DNA from: Hemicentrotus pulcherrimus
Lineage: Eukaryota > Echinodermata > Echinoidea > Camarodonta > Strongylocentrotidae
Reading direction: 5' to 3'
Assembly (NCBI GenBank): GCA_003118195.1
Contig: BEXV01000209.1
Span: forward strand, 50,195-114,194
Length of the DNA stretch: 64,000 nt
Notes under the pieces: generated by a model
Database searches by the model: none
The model's input: the letters and a program-made list of their open reading frames with translations, nothing else
What the model was told of the DNA's origin: nothing
Made by a program: the position numbers and the translations under genes
In this document: positions 33,000 through 45,290 of the stretch, piece after piece
How the letters are laid out: each line of letters opens with the position of its first letter
Numbering within the stretch: the first letter of the stretch is position 1

Positions 33000-34439
33000 T
33001 CAAAGTGAATAAAAAACACTTTGCAAAGCATTCATTGATCAATATTCTTTGGACTGCATGAACGGTAACGACCCCCCTCTACACACCTGTAATATATGAA
33101 ACACTAATCCAATAGCTGACCTGTAACCGTGGAGGCATTGAGCGATTGGAGTCTCGTATCCCTCTCTCTTCCCTGGAAGGCCTTCATACTAACAAGCAAC
33201 TAACAAGGATGTCCTCTTCAAATTAGAGATTCGTACAATCCAAACAAATCTTCGATATAATTGTTGACAATGATTTCTCCCTGGACTAGCTAAGTCAAGA
33301 AAATAAACTGACCTCCACCGTCTTCTAACATTTTTCGTCGAGCATCTTGCGATTAGTTGTAATTTTCAGACTCAAAATAAATTGTCTAGAGAAACTAAAT
33401 TATGTGTTTGGACAAATTAACACCTTGCTCTTTGATATATTATACATAACTTGTTCGTGCAATTTCTCTCCTCTTTGGATAATTAAACTTTTATAATTAA
33501 TCAACGTTTTTGTTGTCTTCATTGATATTTTTTATCATGAGTACATAACATGTAAATTCATTTGAAAATGTACACATGGTGTAGGCCTTTTATTGCAAAC
33601 ACCTTCTGCCGTCCCGGTCATAATGTTTTCAACAAAAAGTAACGATCCGAAAATGAAATCATCTATTATACAAACAAAATTATAAGGAAATCCTTTGATG
33701 TTTGCCTAACAATGTGTGAAATATCTCCACCTTTCTTTGGACTATTAAATAGTTCAACAGATGAACAGATGTACACAAAAAAAAGAAAACTTTTAATAGC
33801 TGCTGATGTGGAGTTGGTAGATGTGACTGCTATGGAAAGAGGCGGTATTGTTCGTCTTATACCGTATACCGGCTTTTGATGTACACTGTACAATGTATAA
33901 CCATGCACAAGTACATGGAGTAAGAATAAGATTTGCCCGTTCTCAGAAAACAGAATGATCTATTTAAAAGAAAACGTGATATACGCGCATCTTACAGCTT
34001 CTTTAAAAAGAGTTCGCTCACTTAGACTAACGATTCGCTGTGCTATAAGCGGTCGCGAGTTCTTCGATTAGGATGATTTAAGATTTAAGGAGAAGATTTT
34101 CGATGTCACTTAAAGGATGCGACATCCGTAACGGGGTACTCGAGGTAAGTCTTCTATTTCCATAGGAGAAACTATTTGGACTTCATTAGTAAATACATAT
34201 TGGTTTAGCATGGAGCCCCTTTTTGGCATGAAATGCATGAATATCCGGTTTCTCGTTAAACTCTAAATTGAATTAATTTGTTTTGTATCGTGCATGGAAT
34301 TGAAATTTTCCCTCAAATTTGCGTCTCTAATGGATATTATGATTACTTTCCAATTATAATCGATGCAATAAGATATGATAATCGAATATATGCGATGTGT
34401 ATGCCAAATTAGTCTAATTTTAGCACTTTGACATAAGTT
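33000..34439. other. Gene-free stretch
   Basis: No supportable gene, repeat or RNA is seen. The frame at 33666-33908 (minus) has background composition. Confidence 0.4.
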
Positions 34440-35120
34440 TGCCGCGCGCACAATATGCAAGTTTGATATTCGCTGACGTAGACCTGCCTCAGTGACCGGA
34501 GAGATCTTTACGTGAGCGTAACATCGTGCAATGTGCACACGAGGCGTTATTTCGAGTGTTATATCTGGCAAGGAAATGAGTGCATTCCTAAACAATTTGA
34601 AGCAATGCTTTTCCCGCTCGTATTACATTCCTTTCATGTACGATGCCTCTCTACCTTGACGCCTCAAGTCACAGACGCAGTTCTACGTCAGTATAATGGC
34701 GTATTATGTGTAATGTGCAGTAGAAGATTATTACCCGCCTGAAAGAAGTTGCGAAGGCCCTCTACAGGTGGCACTCTGTACTGATGTAACCGCGTTTTGT
34801 AGAACAACTCTAGAATCTTTCAAATATTGGTTTGCGATGACGTGTGAGTGTTACAGGCGCCACAAGTCAGGATCTTTAATGTATTTCGTACGTCACTTTA
34901 AGGAGAGCGGGATTACAGGGTCTCCAAACCGCGCGCACATCTGCCAGAGACGCGGGAAACTTTTAATTAAACCCGTCTCCTCGATATTCATGGCTGGAGG
35001 GCGTGCATGCAACCCACCAGAGAGACTGTTACTAGATCAGGATTATTGTACCCCCCTCTTGGCAGCCAGCACCAGGACATTTCATTCCCTAGGGCCATTA
35101 TCTCGTAGGTGATCCTCCTC
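34440..35120. other. GC- and CpG-richer island of unknown role
   Basis: This segment is visibly richer in G, C and CpG (GCCGCGCGCACAA, GGCGTTATTTCGAG, AACCGCGCGCACATC) than anything around it and contains no recognised repeat. Open frames exist (34512-34742 and 34768-35112 on plus, 34263-34595 on minus) but lack domains and clean splice sites. Regulatory DNA, a decayed element or an exon cluster are all possible. Confidence 0.35.
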
Positions 35121-35660
35121 TTTTCCAGATTTCGCCTCTGAACGTTTTCCCCCCTCGATTGTCGACGGCACTATTCGGGATTTGTGTTTCATAGTTCAAG
35201 GTTAACTATTAGTATTAATGGAAATATGAGTTCGGTGAACTCTTACTGTTGCATCGTATGGGTTGCATTTCGGTAATTATATCCTATCAATCAATTTCCA
35301 TGCCTGGTACTGTTATCTTCATCGCTGCTTACTTGCTCGTCATAGTCCTTGTCTCATATTCTCTAAACATGCCTATTTATATGAATCCGCTCACATCGTT
35401 CTTGTAGGAGGCCACCAGCAGTTACATAAAAATTAACCTGACCTATTTTAAAATCAGAATCAAAGAGAATCTAACGAAATCAGACATACAACTTTCCATA
35501 TACATGTACTTGTCAAAAGCATCATTTAGAGTACTTACCGAATAACGATGTAACCCGGGGTTCATATAAAGAGGAAATGGATGTTCATATGAAAAGAATA
35601 AGAGGAAATGATGAAGCCATTGAAGAAGGCCTTAAATCACGTTCACATACAGGAATGCCC
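35121..35660. other. Gene-free stretch
   Basis: Unique sequence with nothing recognised. Confidence 0.4.
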
Positions 35661-36150
35661 GCGTCACACTGTCCCGAAGTTGACATAAGATGGACACACG
35701 ATGAAGTAAAATTCCAAATTCAACTGTGATCGTAAAAACATCGGGCCATATCGGGCCATTCGTGAGGGCATCTGAAGCAATCGTGTGGCCACCGGTGGAT
35801 TTTTCATGCTCCGGCAGCAACTTCGTGAGCGTTTGCAAAATCTTTGTAGTGCCAAAAAATTGCCCGAAGACCTTGCGATGGTTCATTTTCGTGATGTATT
35901 CGTGTGTCCATTTTACCCTTCGTTAGGCCATCGTGAGGGCATCTCGTCAAATCCTGTCATCTTCGTAATTACTTCATGTGATCATCGGTGCCATCGGGCA
36001 TTAATCACCTCACGAAGACAATACGAAAGAAACAAGAAGCTGCCTGGTTGTCTTCGGAAGGCAACACGACTACGTGAAACCCTCGCAATGCCATCGTGTA
36101 GCCATCGTATTATAGTACGATGACATCCAGATGGGACCGCAGTGTAGGCG
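35661..36150. mobile_element. CATCGTG-rich DNA element, copy 1
   Basis: The left end GCGTCACACTGTCCCGAAGT and the minus-strand right end CGCCTACACTGCGGTCCC form imperfect inverted repeats. The interior is made of many short dispersed words (CCATCGTG, TTCGTGAGGGCATC, CATCGTGTAGCC) in both orientations. The left 55 bp match the complement of 38059-38113. The frames here are by-products of the short repeats. No TSD is clear. Confidence 0.55.
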
Positions 36151-36154
36151 AAAA

Positions 36155-36400
36155 CAGCCGAATTTAAGTAGCTCAAGAGTTTCCAATGTGTCATGAAAAC
36201 GTGGACATATGTTTCAATAAGCTATATTTCTCGTATCTATATTGATTTAATTTTCAGATTCAATATATCATGTTATGCAATGTTTTATATTACATTATGT
36301 GTTTTTAATTTTTTAAGGTAAACCTTTGTAATTCGGCTAAACGCCGCGATGAAAGTTTTATTTAAAATAAACCATTTTGAATGAATGAATAAATGAATAT
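36155..36400 (+). mobile_element. LINE 3' end, plus orientation
   Basis: AATTCGGCTAAACGCCGCGA is followed by an AT-rich stretch with AATAAACC and then a TGAA/GAAT tandem tail (about 36378-36399). This is the usual layout of a CR1/L2-like LINE 3' terminus. The pol region is absent. Confidence 0.5.
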
Positions 36401-36445
36401 AAAAAGCAAGCCTCAATGCCAGAGGCTTTTTCAAGTACATCAAAC

Positions 36446-37125
36446 GTGCCCTTTCTTACGTAGGAAAAGTGCCCCTATAACTTCGTAAGAGGTGCCATTT
36501 TTACAAAGCAAAAGGGCCCGTTTTATCTGAAAAAGTGCCCATTTCACTTTTGACAAGTGCCCCCTTCACCTTTGATAAATACTCTATTCAAATTTGATAG
36601 GTACCTCTTTTACTTTGTATCAAGTGCCCCTCCCCTTTAACAACTACTCACTTTAACTCCCATAAGCACACCTTTTATTTCCACGTGTGCCCCTTTTCCA
36701 ATCTAATAAGCGCCCGCTTTTCCGTATGATAAGTTTTCCCATTAAAAACAAAACAGCTCCTTCCCCTTTTCTTTAATGCCCCCTTTTCACCTATTAAAAG
36801 TGTCCCTTTAAATTCCCATAAGTACCCCTTTTCATATTTAGTCAGTGCTTCTTTTCTGGGGCGTTAAATGCCCCTTTACATCTCTTACAATTTCCCTTTT
36901 AACAATAATACTTGCCCCTTTTCCTTTTTAATAAGGGACCTATTCCCTTTTACTTAATTTCCATTTTCAACTCTTATGAATGCCCCTAACAAACTCTGAT
37001 GAATGCCCCGATTCCGTCAACAAAATCCCATTTACCATTCTCATAAGTGCCTTTTTAATAAGTGTCTTATCCTTTTCGATAAGTGTCCACTTTTCTTCTA
37101 TTTTTAAACGTGCCCCTAATTTAAA
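36446..37125. repeat. Degenerate GTGCCCC minisatellite
   Basis: About 25 units of 23-30 bp share a GTGCCCCTTTT core, usually followed by TxxxxAATAAG or TTTGATAAGT. Spacing is irregular but consistent through about 680 bp. An isolated pair recurs at 37686-37710 (GTGCCCTCTTTTCG, then AAAGTGCCCTTTT), after a LINE tail. Confidence 0.8.
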
Positions 37126-37194
37126 GTGAATATTAGGGCGATTTCTACAAAAGATCGATAGCTACACTCACTCGCATTGATTTCATAGATGATA

Positions 37195-37345
37195 AAATTG
37201 TGTTTGTTTGTTTGTTTTGTTTTATTTCCACTTTTTCAAATCAATACAAAGAAACATACAAATAAATATAATAAATAAAATGTAAGTTTGAACAAATATG
37301 TTTCAAGTTAAAATAAATTTTTCTTACAAAAGGAAAAAGCAGGAG
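37195..37345 (-). mobile_element. LINE 3' end, minus orientation
   Basis: (GTTT)n at about 37201-37222 is an (AAAC)n tail on minus. Inward lie an AT-rich stretch and GACCCCATGTCGTAAGCG. A related block, GACCCCGTCCGATGTCG then TAAGCG, occurs at about 43573-43593. Confidence 0.4.
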
Positions 37346-37855
37346 ACCCCATGTCGTAAGCGTAAATGTTTATGTTACTTTTCAAAGATATTTTTAGTCT
37401 TCCGTTATGAGAATTTGAGTATAACCCTATAAGTATTGGATTTAATTATCTTAATAAGATGCAATTTTTTGCACTGAGACCTCACAAATATTAACATTTT
37501 TCCTCGCTCGCATATAAATATTCAGACCATCATTCCCACCTGCAAAGTATGATGCTTAAGCAATATCTTGAATGATGTACAAAGAGAAATAAATATTGAG
37601 AGCATCCCTGTTAATGTAACCACAATATATATGGGTACATACCAATGCAACAATTTGTATATTTTTTATTTGAGATTTCCCTTTGTAGGTGCCCTCTTTT
37701 CGAGAAAGTGCCCTTTTTTGTTTGTCCCGTCCCCAAATTTAGAAGTCGCTCCGACGCCCCTGCTATGAGCATCATTAATTTCCGAACAGCAATTTAATTT
37801 CCCACCGTCCGTCGAAGGTTTTATATCATCGGGAGGTCACGTGACGCCTTCGTGA
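37346..37855. other. Gene-free stretch
   Basis: Contains the isolated GTGCCC pair near 37686-37710; otherwise nothing recognised. Confidence 0.4.
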
Positions 37856-37859
37856 TCTA

Positions 37860-38113
37860 GTCGGAACGCAACGTACTCTCAATACGACGTCGTGTAGCCA
37901 TTGTGTGGCCAGAGGGTACACTTCTTATTACAAATTCACTTCATCGTGTTGCCTTCGTGAGTGGTTAGGGTGCCATCGTGTGACCTTCTGTAGGCATCGT
38001 ACTTGCTTCGGCTGTTGGTTGGCTGTTGACCAAGTTCGGGGCCATATTTGTGCGATGTTCAAATTTCCTTCATCGTGTGTCCATCTAAAGTCAACTTCGG
38101 GACAGTGTGACGC
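37860..38113. mobile_element. CATCGTG-rich DNA element, copy 2 (opposite orientation)
   Basis: The right end, AACTTCGGGACAGTGTGACGC, is the complement of the left end of copy 1. The interior has the same word set (CGTGTAGCCATTGTGTGGCC, CATCGTGTGACCTTC, TTCATCGTGTGTCCATC). The left end is not well defined. Confidence 0.5.
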
Positions 38114-38358
38114 GAGCATTGAAAGGTATTCAAGTAAACAGAGTGACGGTATTTTTTCTTAAGGAATATAATTTCTTCTAACTAGACCTCCCTTCGTCTA
38201 TTTTATTGAAAATATAACGTAGTAAACACAGTCACTCACACTATCGTGAGAAGGAAGTTTTGTTGGCCGTGCACGTCTTCCCGGCTGGTTTCTACGTGCG
38301 GTAGATTTTGCATTACATCGGACGCAAGTCAGTTGTTTCGTCAGGCCCGTATCTGTAT
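38114..38358. other. Flank of fold-back element
   Basis: Relatively GC-rich, with an open minus frame (CVRCNAKSTARRNQPGRRAR). It has no supporting start or splice signals. Confidence 0.3.
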
Positions 38359-38539
38359 GAAAGCAGTAGACCGTCAAAAACATGGATATAGGTCGTGTCG
38401 CAATTCGAATTGCCACATTACCTAAATAATTACGTAGTGTGGTAATTCGAATTACTACACGACGTAATTGTTTAGGTAGTGTGGCAATTCGATTTACGAC
38501 ACGACGTATATCCATGTATTTTGACGGTCTCCTGCTTTC
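38359..38539. repeat. Nested palindrome / fold-back element
   Basis: It is a 181-bp inverted repeat, centred near 38449, with arms about 90% alike (GAAAGCAG-AGACCGTCAAAA, CATGGATATA-GTCGTGTCG, AATTCGAATTGCCACA). Each arm, and the centre, also contains a 24-bp unit palindromic around AATTCGAATT, giving three such units about 42 bp apart. No coding sense. Confidence 0.9.
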
Positions 38540-41330
38540 TTATATCTGGTTCCAGTGCCAGACCTTGCAAGCACCGCAAGATAGAAGCGCCGGACCGTGC
38601 ATCTCTTTTGAATAACTGTGAAATTGGCTTTAGTCTAAGTCTTCCACATTTTGTTATAGAGAAATGATTGGTTCGGTCTTATGATCTTATCATATGACAT
38701 TAGAACAATTACTTGAAATGGCCAATCAAAATCTGTCTAGGGGCTCTGATGCTAGTAAGAATGACATTTAATGCACGAGAACACTCAACACATCTATGTA
38801 ATTCGATATGAACACCCTTAAGTAGCAATTAAAGTAATGGTTATTATTTTTCAGTTAAGTGAATATCAGAAGCAACACGAAACCCTTGCGGTCTTTTCAT
38901 CTTCTCCCAGGAAAGCATGGGTATCGATTGGAGATATGGGCATCAAGCCCCTTTATAATGTGTCATTATCTTTGTCATCAAGTTTCTTTTCCCCCATGTT
39001 CAAGATTTTATCATCCAAATAGTTCCCTTTATTTGTATTCGTTTTATTAGCGGTATCGCATTCTCCATGTGATATGATCGGTAAGGACCTTAGGAAGAGG
39101 AGGAACAAATAATCAATTACCATTATCAAACTCAATATCATTCACCTTGTTTTCGCTTGGCACTGTATGGTGCTATCCTGCTATCTTGAATTATGTTAAA
39201 GGATAGATATGGGCGGAACTTACACAAAATAATCAAATACAAAAGGGATCTAACAAACAATTTAACTACAAAATCGCTTATACATGAGTAAAGAACAAAT
39301 CAAGGTTCAAACTACACTCGTAGTCTCATCGTTATTGTTATTTTCAGTGACTCTGATTTTCAGCATTAAATGCATACTTCATAATAAAAAATCCTCCTTT
39401 TTAAATGCCATTCCATTATCCAGATTAACATTAATGAATACTAGACGAAGCGCCACATCCCGCCGTTAATACCATTATACGTGGGAGTTTATTCATTAAA
39501 TGTGATAGGTTTCGCGCAGAAAGGGTTATGTTAGGATCTTTTTTTTTTATAATTCTCACCGCCATTAATATTTGATAGTGATTAAGGTGATTTATGGACA
39601 TGTCTATGACGAGGCAGCATGATGAAGACCCGTATTCTGATTTTTCTTCGTTTTAATTGTCTTTAAGATTTTATTTTGATGGCTTTTCTTGTAGTTGTGA
39701 TACATTAAATAAGCGTAGTTTGACATTAAAAGTATGACAGTTTAACCCATGAATGGAATCTCATAAGTCTGACTCCTGATTTCATCCCTTGCGGGAGACT
39801 TTAAAACCCAATCACCGCAGTTAATACACAAACTATTCATTTAACTAACATTTAGAGTAACTCTAAAATTCACATTGGCGATAATATCTAGGGAGAACAC
39901 AATGATACCTTATAAAGAATGAGCTACAGACTTGGCTATTTATAACCGGAAACGGTTTACGATGTGACCTGTGAACACCCTTAATTGAGCAATGTTGTGG
40001 CACTGGAGATTAAACAGACTATGTTCAAACTCTTATAACCCCCCCCTTTTTTTATTGCACCTTCACAGCTTTTCGCTTTGAGCAGATTGCTATCCATCAA
40101 CACATATAAACAGATGTATGACGGAAAACCAATTTGTTTGGTGCTATCCAAAACTGTAGAAGGGCTTTAAAATGAGAAGGCGAAATTCATTCTCATGTGC
40201 GTCTTCATATCCGTTCATGAAGCTAACAGTAAGACATAAATTGATTGGTCATCCTTGGCAGACGGAATGGGTACCCGAAAAACCCTCGGGGTGAGATGTA
40301 TTGAAGCAATGTAGAGCTTAATCGTTTTTTTTTCCAGAGCATTGCCCTACGCATCAATTGATATTTAGCCATATGGTAATGGTGTCGTTAGAGCAATCAC
40401 TCCGAGATGCAAATAGTGTGAAGTTCAGAAGATGAAAGCTTGCCATAAATGGAATCAAAGCTAACCACATCTATATATACAGCGTTCGGTGGAAAGCACA
40501 CTTGATACAGTGCAGTTAATATATTGATTGTCAGCCGCATTTCTATATCAGATGTCTATTAACTGAACAGCAAATAGAACTATGCAGCGATAAATATGAA
40601 TACATTCATGGAATCAGTGCGCAGCAGTTTGTCAAACGACGTCTTGTCATTTCCCACTAGTATTAGTTATGTTACAAAACCACCTAGGTTACAAAGTATA
40701 ACTTTACGTGAGGGATTATGCTACTGAAGTAACTCTGAGGGAAACATGCAGATGTGTGAGGGTGTGTGTGCATAGGCGGGGGGGGGGGGGGCATCACTCA
40801 CACCCTCCATGCATCCTATTTTCTGTCGTCGGTTGTTATAGGGAACCAAAAATGCATGTTTGATGTTATCCATTATGTGAACTGTGGCTATTTCTTTAAT
40901 ATTGAATTCAATTCCGTTTCAAAATAAGAAATTAGTATAAGATTATACAAAAACATTTATCAAGCAAACAGGGTGAAGTAGAGCGGAGAGAAAAAGTCTG
41001 AAAAGAATGAAACATAAGTAGACAGAGACAGACAAAGATGAGGAGAGGCGATAACAGGAGAGAGGCGAAAAAATGATAAAAAACCCCACAAAGACAACAC
41101 AAGGTATTGATATATCGTGTAAGAACTAATGAAAGTAGAGAAATAGAACATGCCCCTTTTCCATGGACGGACGTTCTTATCATCAAATTGATCAAGTGAC
41201 TTTTACAATTCAGCGAAAATACAATCCTGTCATCTCAGAGATATCTGTTTTGCAATAACATGCACAACATTAACACTGTTTAAGAAATGCATAATGAAAT
41301 GCATAATGAAGTCATAGGCGTACTTTCCAC
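38540..41330. other. Gene-free stretch
   Basis: Unique AT-rich sequence with a poly-G run at about 40778-40790. No frame shows start, splice or domain support. Confidence 0.4.
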
Positions 41331-41395
41331 CTAAATGTAATCGACTGAAATAGTCTTTTAAAAATGTAAATTCATACTAAAACTTTGTATTACCT
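41331..41395. mobile_element. Family C MITE, right-end fragment
   Basis: TAAATTCATACTAAAACTTT, then GTATTACCT next to TTAA at 41396-41399, matches the right end of the element at 27046-27548. The left end is not visible. Confidence 0.55.
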
Positions 41396-41415
41396 TTAAA
41401 CATATTTGTGGCTTT

Positions 41416-41455
41416 ACTGGGTGTAAGCCGACAATATGTTTAAATAATTGAAATT
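41416..41455 (+). mobile_element. SINE 3' tail, truncated copy
   Basis: ACTGGGTGTAAGCCGACA and TATGTTTAAATAATTGAAAT repeat the tail of the fuller copy that ends near 41755. Confidence 0.5.
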
Positions 41456-41569
41456 TCTCCCAAGAAGCATTACATTTACAAAAGTTATTGTCCTATGACT
41501 AACTAATAACCACTAATGAGTCAGAATGAATCAGGAGAGCTTAGGTTTTTGTTCTAGTTCATCGTGACT

Positions 41570-41755
41570 GTGCCATGGACTAGTGACGGTTTGGTGGTAG
41601 AGTCGCTGCCCGGCAAGCAGTAGATGCAGATTCACATCCATCGGGTTCCAAGATTTTTTCTGACTTGTTTTTCAATACAGATCGATAAATCGATCTTATT
41701 CACTGGGTGTAAGCCACATATATGTTTAAATAATTGAAATAATTGAAACAGACTT
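41570..41755 (+). mobile_element. tRNA-derived SINE, nearly full length
   Basis: A-box-like TTTGGTGGTAGAGTCGC (about 41590) and B-box-like GCAGATTCACATCC (about 41637) are followed by a short body, then CACTGGGTGTAAGCC, TATGTTTAAATAATTGAAAT and a second AATTGAAA. The head, body and tail layout is that of a tRNA SINE. It differs from the (ATT)n SINE at 28713. Confidence 0.55.
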
Positions 41756-44700
41756 CGTAAAAAAAACATTAGGGACGTTTACATTTGCATGGACTGATAC
41801 GTGTGACGTCCATTCAAGGCAGTGCATTAAAAGGACGTCGATCGTAGCTATCCACGTTGTCGTTGTGCAAATCTAAAAGTCCCTAATACTTTCCTTTTAG
41901 TACGTAACACCCTGATATCAAACATCATATTTCTATACTTTTAAAACACGTTTCTACACCGAACAGACTATGTAGAAATTCACTTAATATGTACCACAAA
42001 TGCTATTATAGGGTTAAGGCATTCGTGCATGCAGCTGACAATATATATACATACATATATATAAATTTACCTCAAAAATGATACACGAGTTTTTATCCTC
42101 ATTGTTATTCATGTTGTAATTTACCACATTGTAATATGCTTTAGTTTATGGAGCAAAATAATTTTATTTGCCGAATAAATAAAAGCAATGACAAACATGA
42201 ACACGGAGTTCCTTTATGTAGATATCAAAAGCCTTACATGGAATGAAAACGATAGGCCCGATATGTAAGAACACCATTAAGTTTGACCTTGGAATTATGT
42301 TCCCTGTAGATCAATATATAACCTTAAGTGTTGGAACTTCCCTTGTTTAATACATGCCGTCCATAGCTTATAGGCACGAGTACTATTTCCATATGAAAAT
42401 ACATTTTGTAACCGGCTCTCGATGAAGGTTGAATTCATTGAAGTTGATTAAACAAGACAGCCTTTTTTTTGGCCTGTTTCCTTTTTTGGAGCATTTTCTA
42501 CTTGTACAAGGTATCAATATTAATTGCCTCAGTCGAGGATTTTGCCGACAGATATAAACTCAAATATCAAAACTGGAACGTAGATGTTTTCATAATTTAA
42601 TTCAAGGTATTATTTCGAAAAATATAGAGTACAATGATGCACATGCTGCAGCTAACAAGCTGAAATGTATGTGTTTACAATGATCGAGGATTCACATAAA
42701 TAAGAAAAGAATATCCATTCACAAAACATATCTACAATATCATACAATGAAACCATGACAGATAAAATACTGGTCTGGTTAAAAAGACAACTGTTCAAAT
42801 ATACCACAAAAAAAGGGTTTGGAAAAAAACAAACAATTAGCGATTATATAAAGAAGATCAATAAAATATAGTATTGCACTTTGAGACGAGAAGTTCTGCA
42901 TTTATATTGAATATACTTGTGTTAATTTCGTAATGACATGCCGAAAAAAATCTTCGTTCAGGAATCCAGCCTTTGCATTGTGGGTTATTAATTAGAGATT
43001 CAGCAAAAACAATACATAATTTTTCACGTCTAATTTGTCATCGTTCAAGCTGGCATTGTATACTATATAATTTCATACACCAGCAAAATTCAAGAAATGT
43101 TACAATTTGTTGGCAACGATTCTTTCATTAATTATTTTCTTTAAGACTGCTTGGTTCATAATACTACATCAATGTGTGTATGTGTGTGTGTGGGGGGGGG
43201 GGGAGGCTCTGTAATTTATGGATGGGGGATGGTTGAGGTTGTATCATTAGGGTCATTGAAATCAGGAACATGTAGAAGACCTGAACAGAAAATAAATAGT
43301 TTCCAGAGGACTATTCATTGTAAATCTTACTTCTGCTGCCAATAATCACCGAAACCAATGTTTTTGTTTTTGTCGACGAGGTAAAGAATCCATTAGGGAT
43401 TTAGATTTCGATCTCTAACTATTCGAATCTTTTATAATACTCTAACTGTTTACATCCGCATATGCTGACTTGTCCATAGATGGCGTGGTGCATCAAGTGA
43501 TGTTACGGAAACTGTGAAATAATTCACATCAATCCATTACAATTCGAAGTGATATATCTTAAAAAATAAAGGACCCCGTCCGATGTCGTAAGCGCCTTTT
43601 TAGTTCACGATAAGATAAGAACGTGTTTTGTAATGCCAGTTGCATTCGTTAACGCTTCAAGGCGCCAGAGTAGTTCACAAGATTGCCCCTGACATTGTCG
43701 CGATTGCTGCTGAAAGCATTTCTAACTGATACAGTAGTCAGCAGTTAGGAAACGTAGCCACTAAATCATTTTTTAGTAGTTGAAAGCATCTTTATTTACA
43801 TTTATTTATTAAATGGAAATACAATGAAAAGATCTCTTCTAGAGGATCGAGAGCACTTGATTTCTATAACACTTAACCCACGACCTTCAGATCTGGTCAC
43901 ATTCGATACTGACGGACGATTTCGAGTCAGGCATTTCCATGTCCCTATTCAATCATGAAAGCCTAGATAAATCAAATACATATTTAAGCACCCTCGAAAT
44001 CTTAGGAATTTATTGCATAAAATGGGTAATGGGTGAAGGACCAAGCTTCTCCCATTGTATTCATATGAATTAAAGAGTGACTCTGATGTACACATCCGCC
44101 ATAAGAGAAAGACTAAGCTAAGGGGTGCTGATCTATTTCCAGGACCAAGGTGGCAGAGAGGAGGGGGAGGGGGAAGGGGGTAGCAGGTGTAATCGTGTTG
44201 ACTGAAAGCAGACACTGAACCAAATTAATACTTGGATTGGCGCCCGGGCCATAGATAAACCAAAATAATATATTTTACCTGATTTTGACTTCAAATACTT
44301 TGTGTATGTTTGAGCCTTGTGATAAAATTTAAAATGGATGGATGTAAAATGTGACATGTGAAAAATGCGCGTCGACAACTAAAGGGGAAATGTGTGTGGG
44401 TTGGTGGGGGTTGGGGCGGCTCTTTTTTCACGCTTAAAGGCACATTGTCCTACTTTAGCTACTTGCTCCCTCTATATAGAAAACTTCCCCAATCGGTGCC
44501 TGTTGGTCCCCCATGATCCTCTTTTTCTTATGTTAAATGAGAGCTGAGTTAGTGAGATAGCCACCTGTCACAGTGACCTTGCTGGCTCCCTGGGCGGTCT
44601 AATCCCTTCTAGCTGAAGTAGTAAAGCCTACTCTCCCTCTTGTTATTCCCCTTCAGTTGTGTACTTGATAATCTCATTACATGGGCTTTGTATAGGGGCA

Positions 44701-44899
44701 AACCGTTTCCAGTTTATATAACAACAAGTTAATTTCAGATATCCGTCAGCTCTTTAGTTAGAATAAAGTATTAACAATTAGAGCAAATGTATTCAAATAA
44801 TAATAATGCATGCCGAAGATACTTTCGATAAGTAAGTATCTACACATTAGGAAAAAAGCTATATCTAGATGTTTACGATGGGAGACGGAGAGATAGATA
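41756..44899. other. Gene-free stretch with simple repeats
   Basis: An imperfect (TA)n/(CATA)n tract lies at 42041-42063, and (TG)n plus poly-G at about 43172-43203. TTAA then AGGCACATTGTCCTAC at about 44435 is a lone TTAA/AGG-type end. No gene is supported. Confidence 0.4.
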
Positions 44900-45290
44900 T
44901 ATATAGAGAGAGAGAGAGAGAGAGAGGGGGGGCGAGAGAGAGAGAGAGAGATGGAGAGAGGAACGGAGAAGGAAAGAGGGATACTTAAAAAGGGTGCTGC
45001 TGTGAAGCATGAGGCACATCAAAGAACGAATGGCAGTTGCCATGGTAGCGTACTCTCCGTTATCCTCTCCTTTTTTCCCTAGCTCAGCATGCTTTTTAAG
45101 TCAGCATGATGCACTCTACTTCGTCTCATGTAGGAAAAATATCAAGCATGCATATATCATGAAGTATTGAAGGAGAAGGAAAAGAATACGGTGAGTAAAA
45201 GAAAATGGAAAAAGATTTTTCAAAGAGATAAGGAGAGAGAGGGAGGGAAGATGAGAAAAAGAGAGAGAGAGAGAGAGATAGAGGATGGGG
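44896..45290. repeat. Two (GA)n tracts flanking an X-box-like motif
   Basis: (TA)n-(GA)n at 44896-44951 and GA-rich sequence at about 45231-45279. Between them GTTGCCATGGTAGC (45036-45049) matches the RFX X-box except for one base of the second half-site. Confidence 0.6.

Noticed and set aside
34768..35112. 114-codon plus frame in the GC-richer island
   Set aside because: Higher GC lengthens open frames by chance; there is no recognisable domain or matching splice site. The island itself is kept as a finding.
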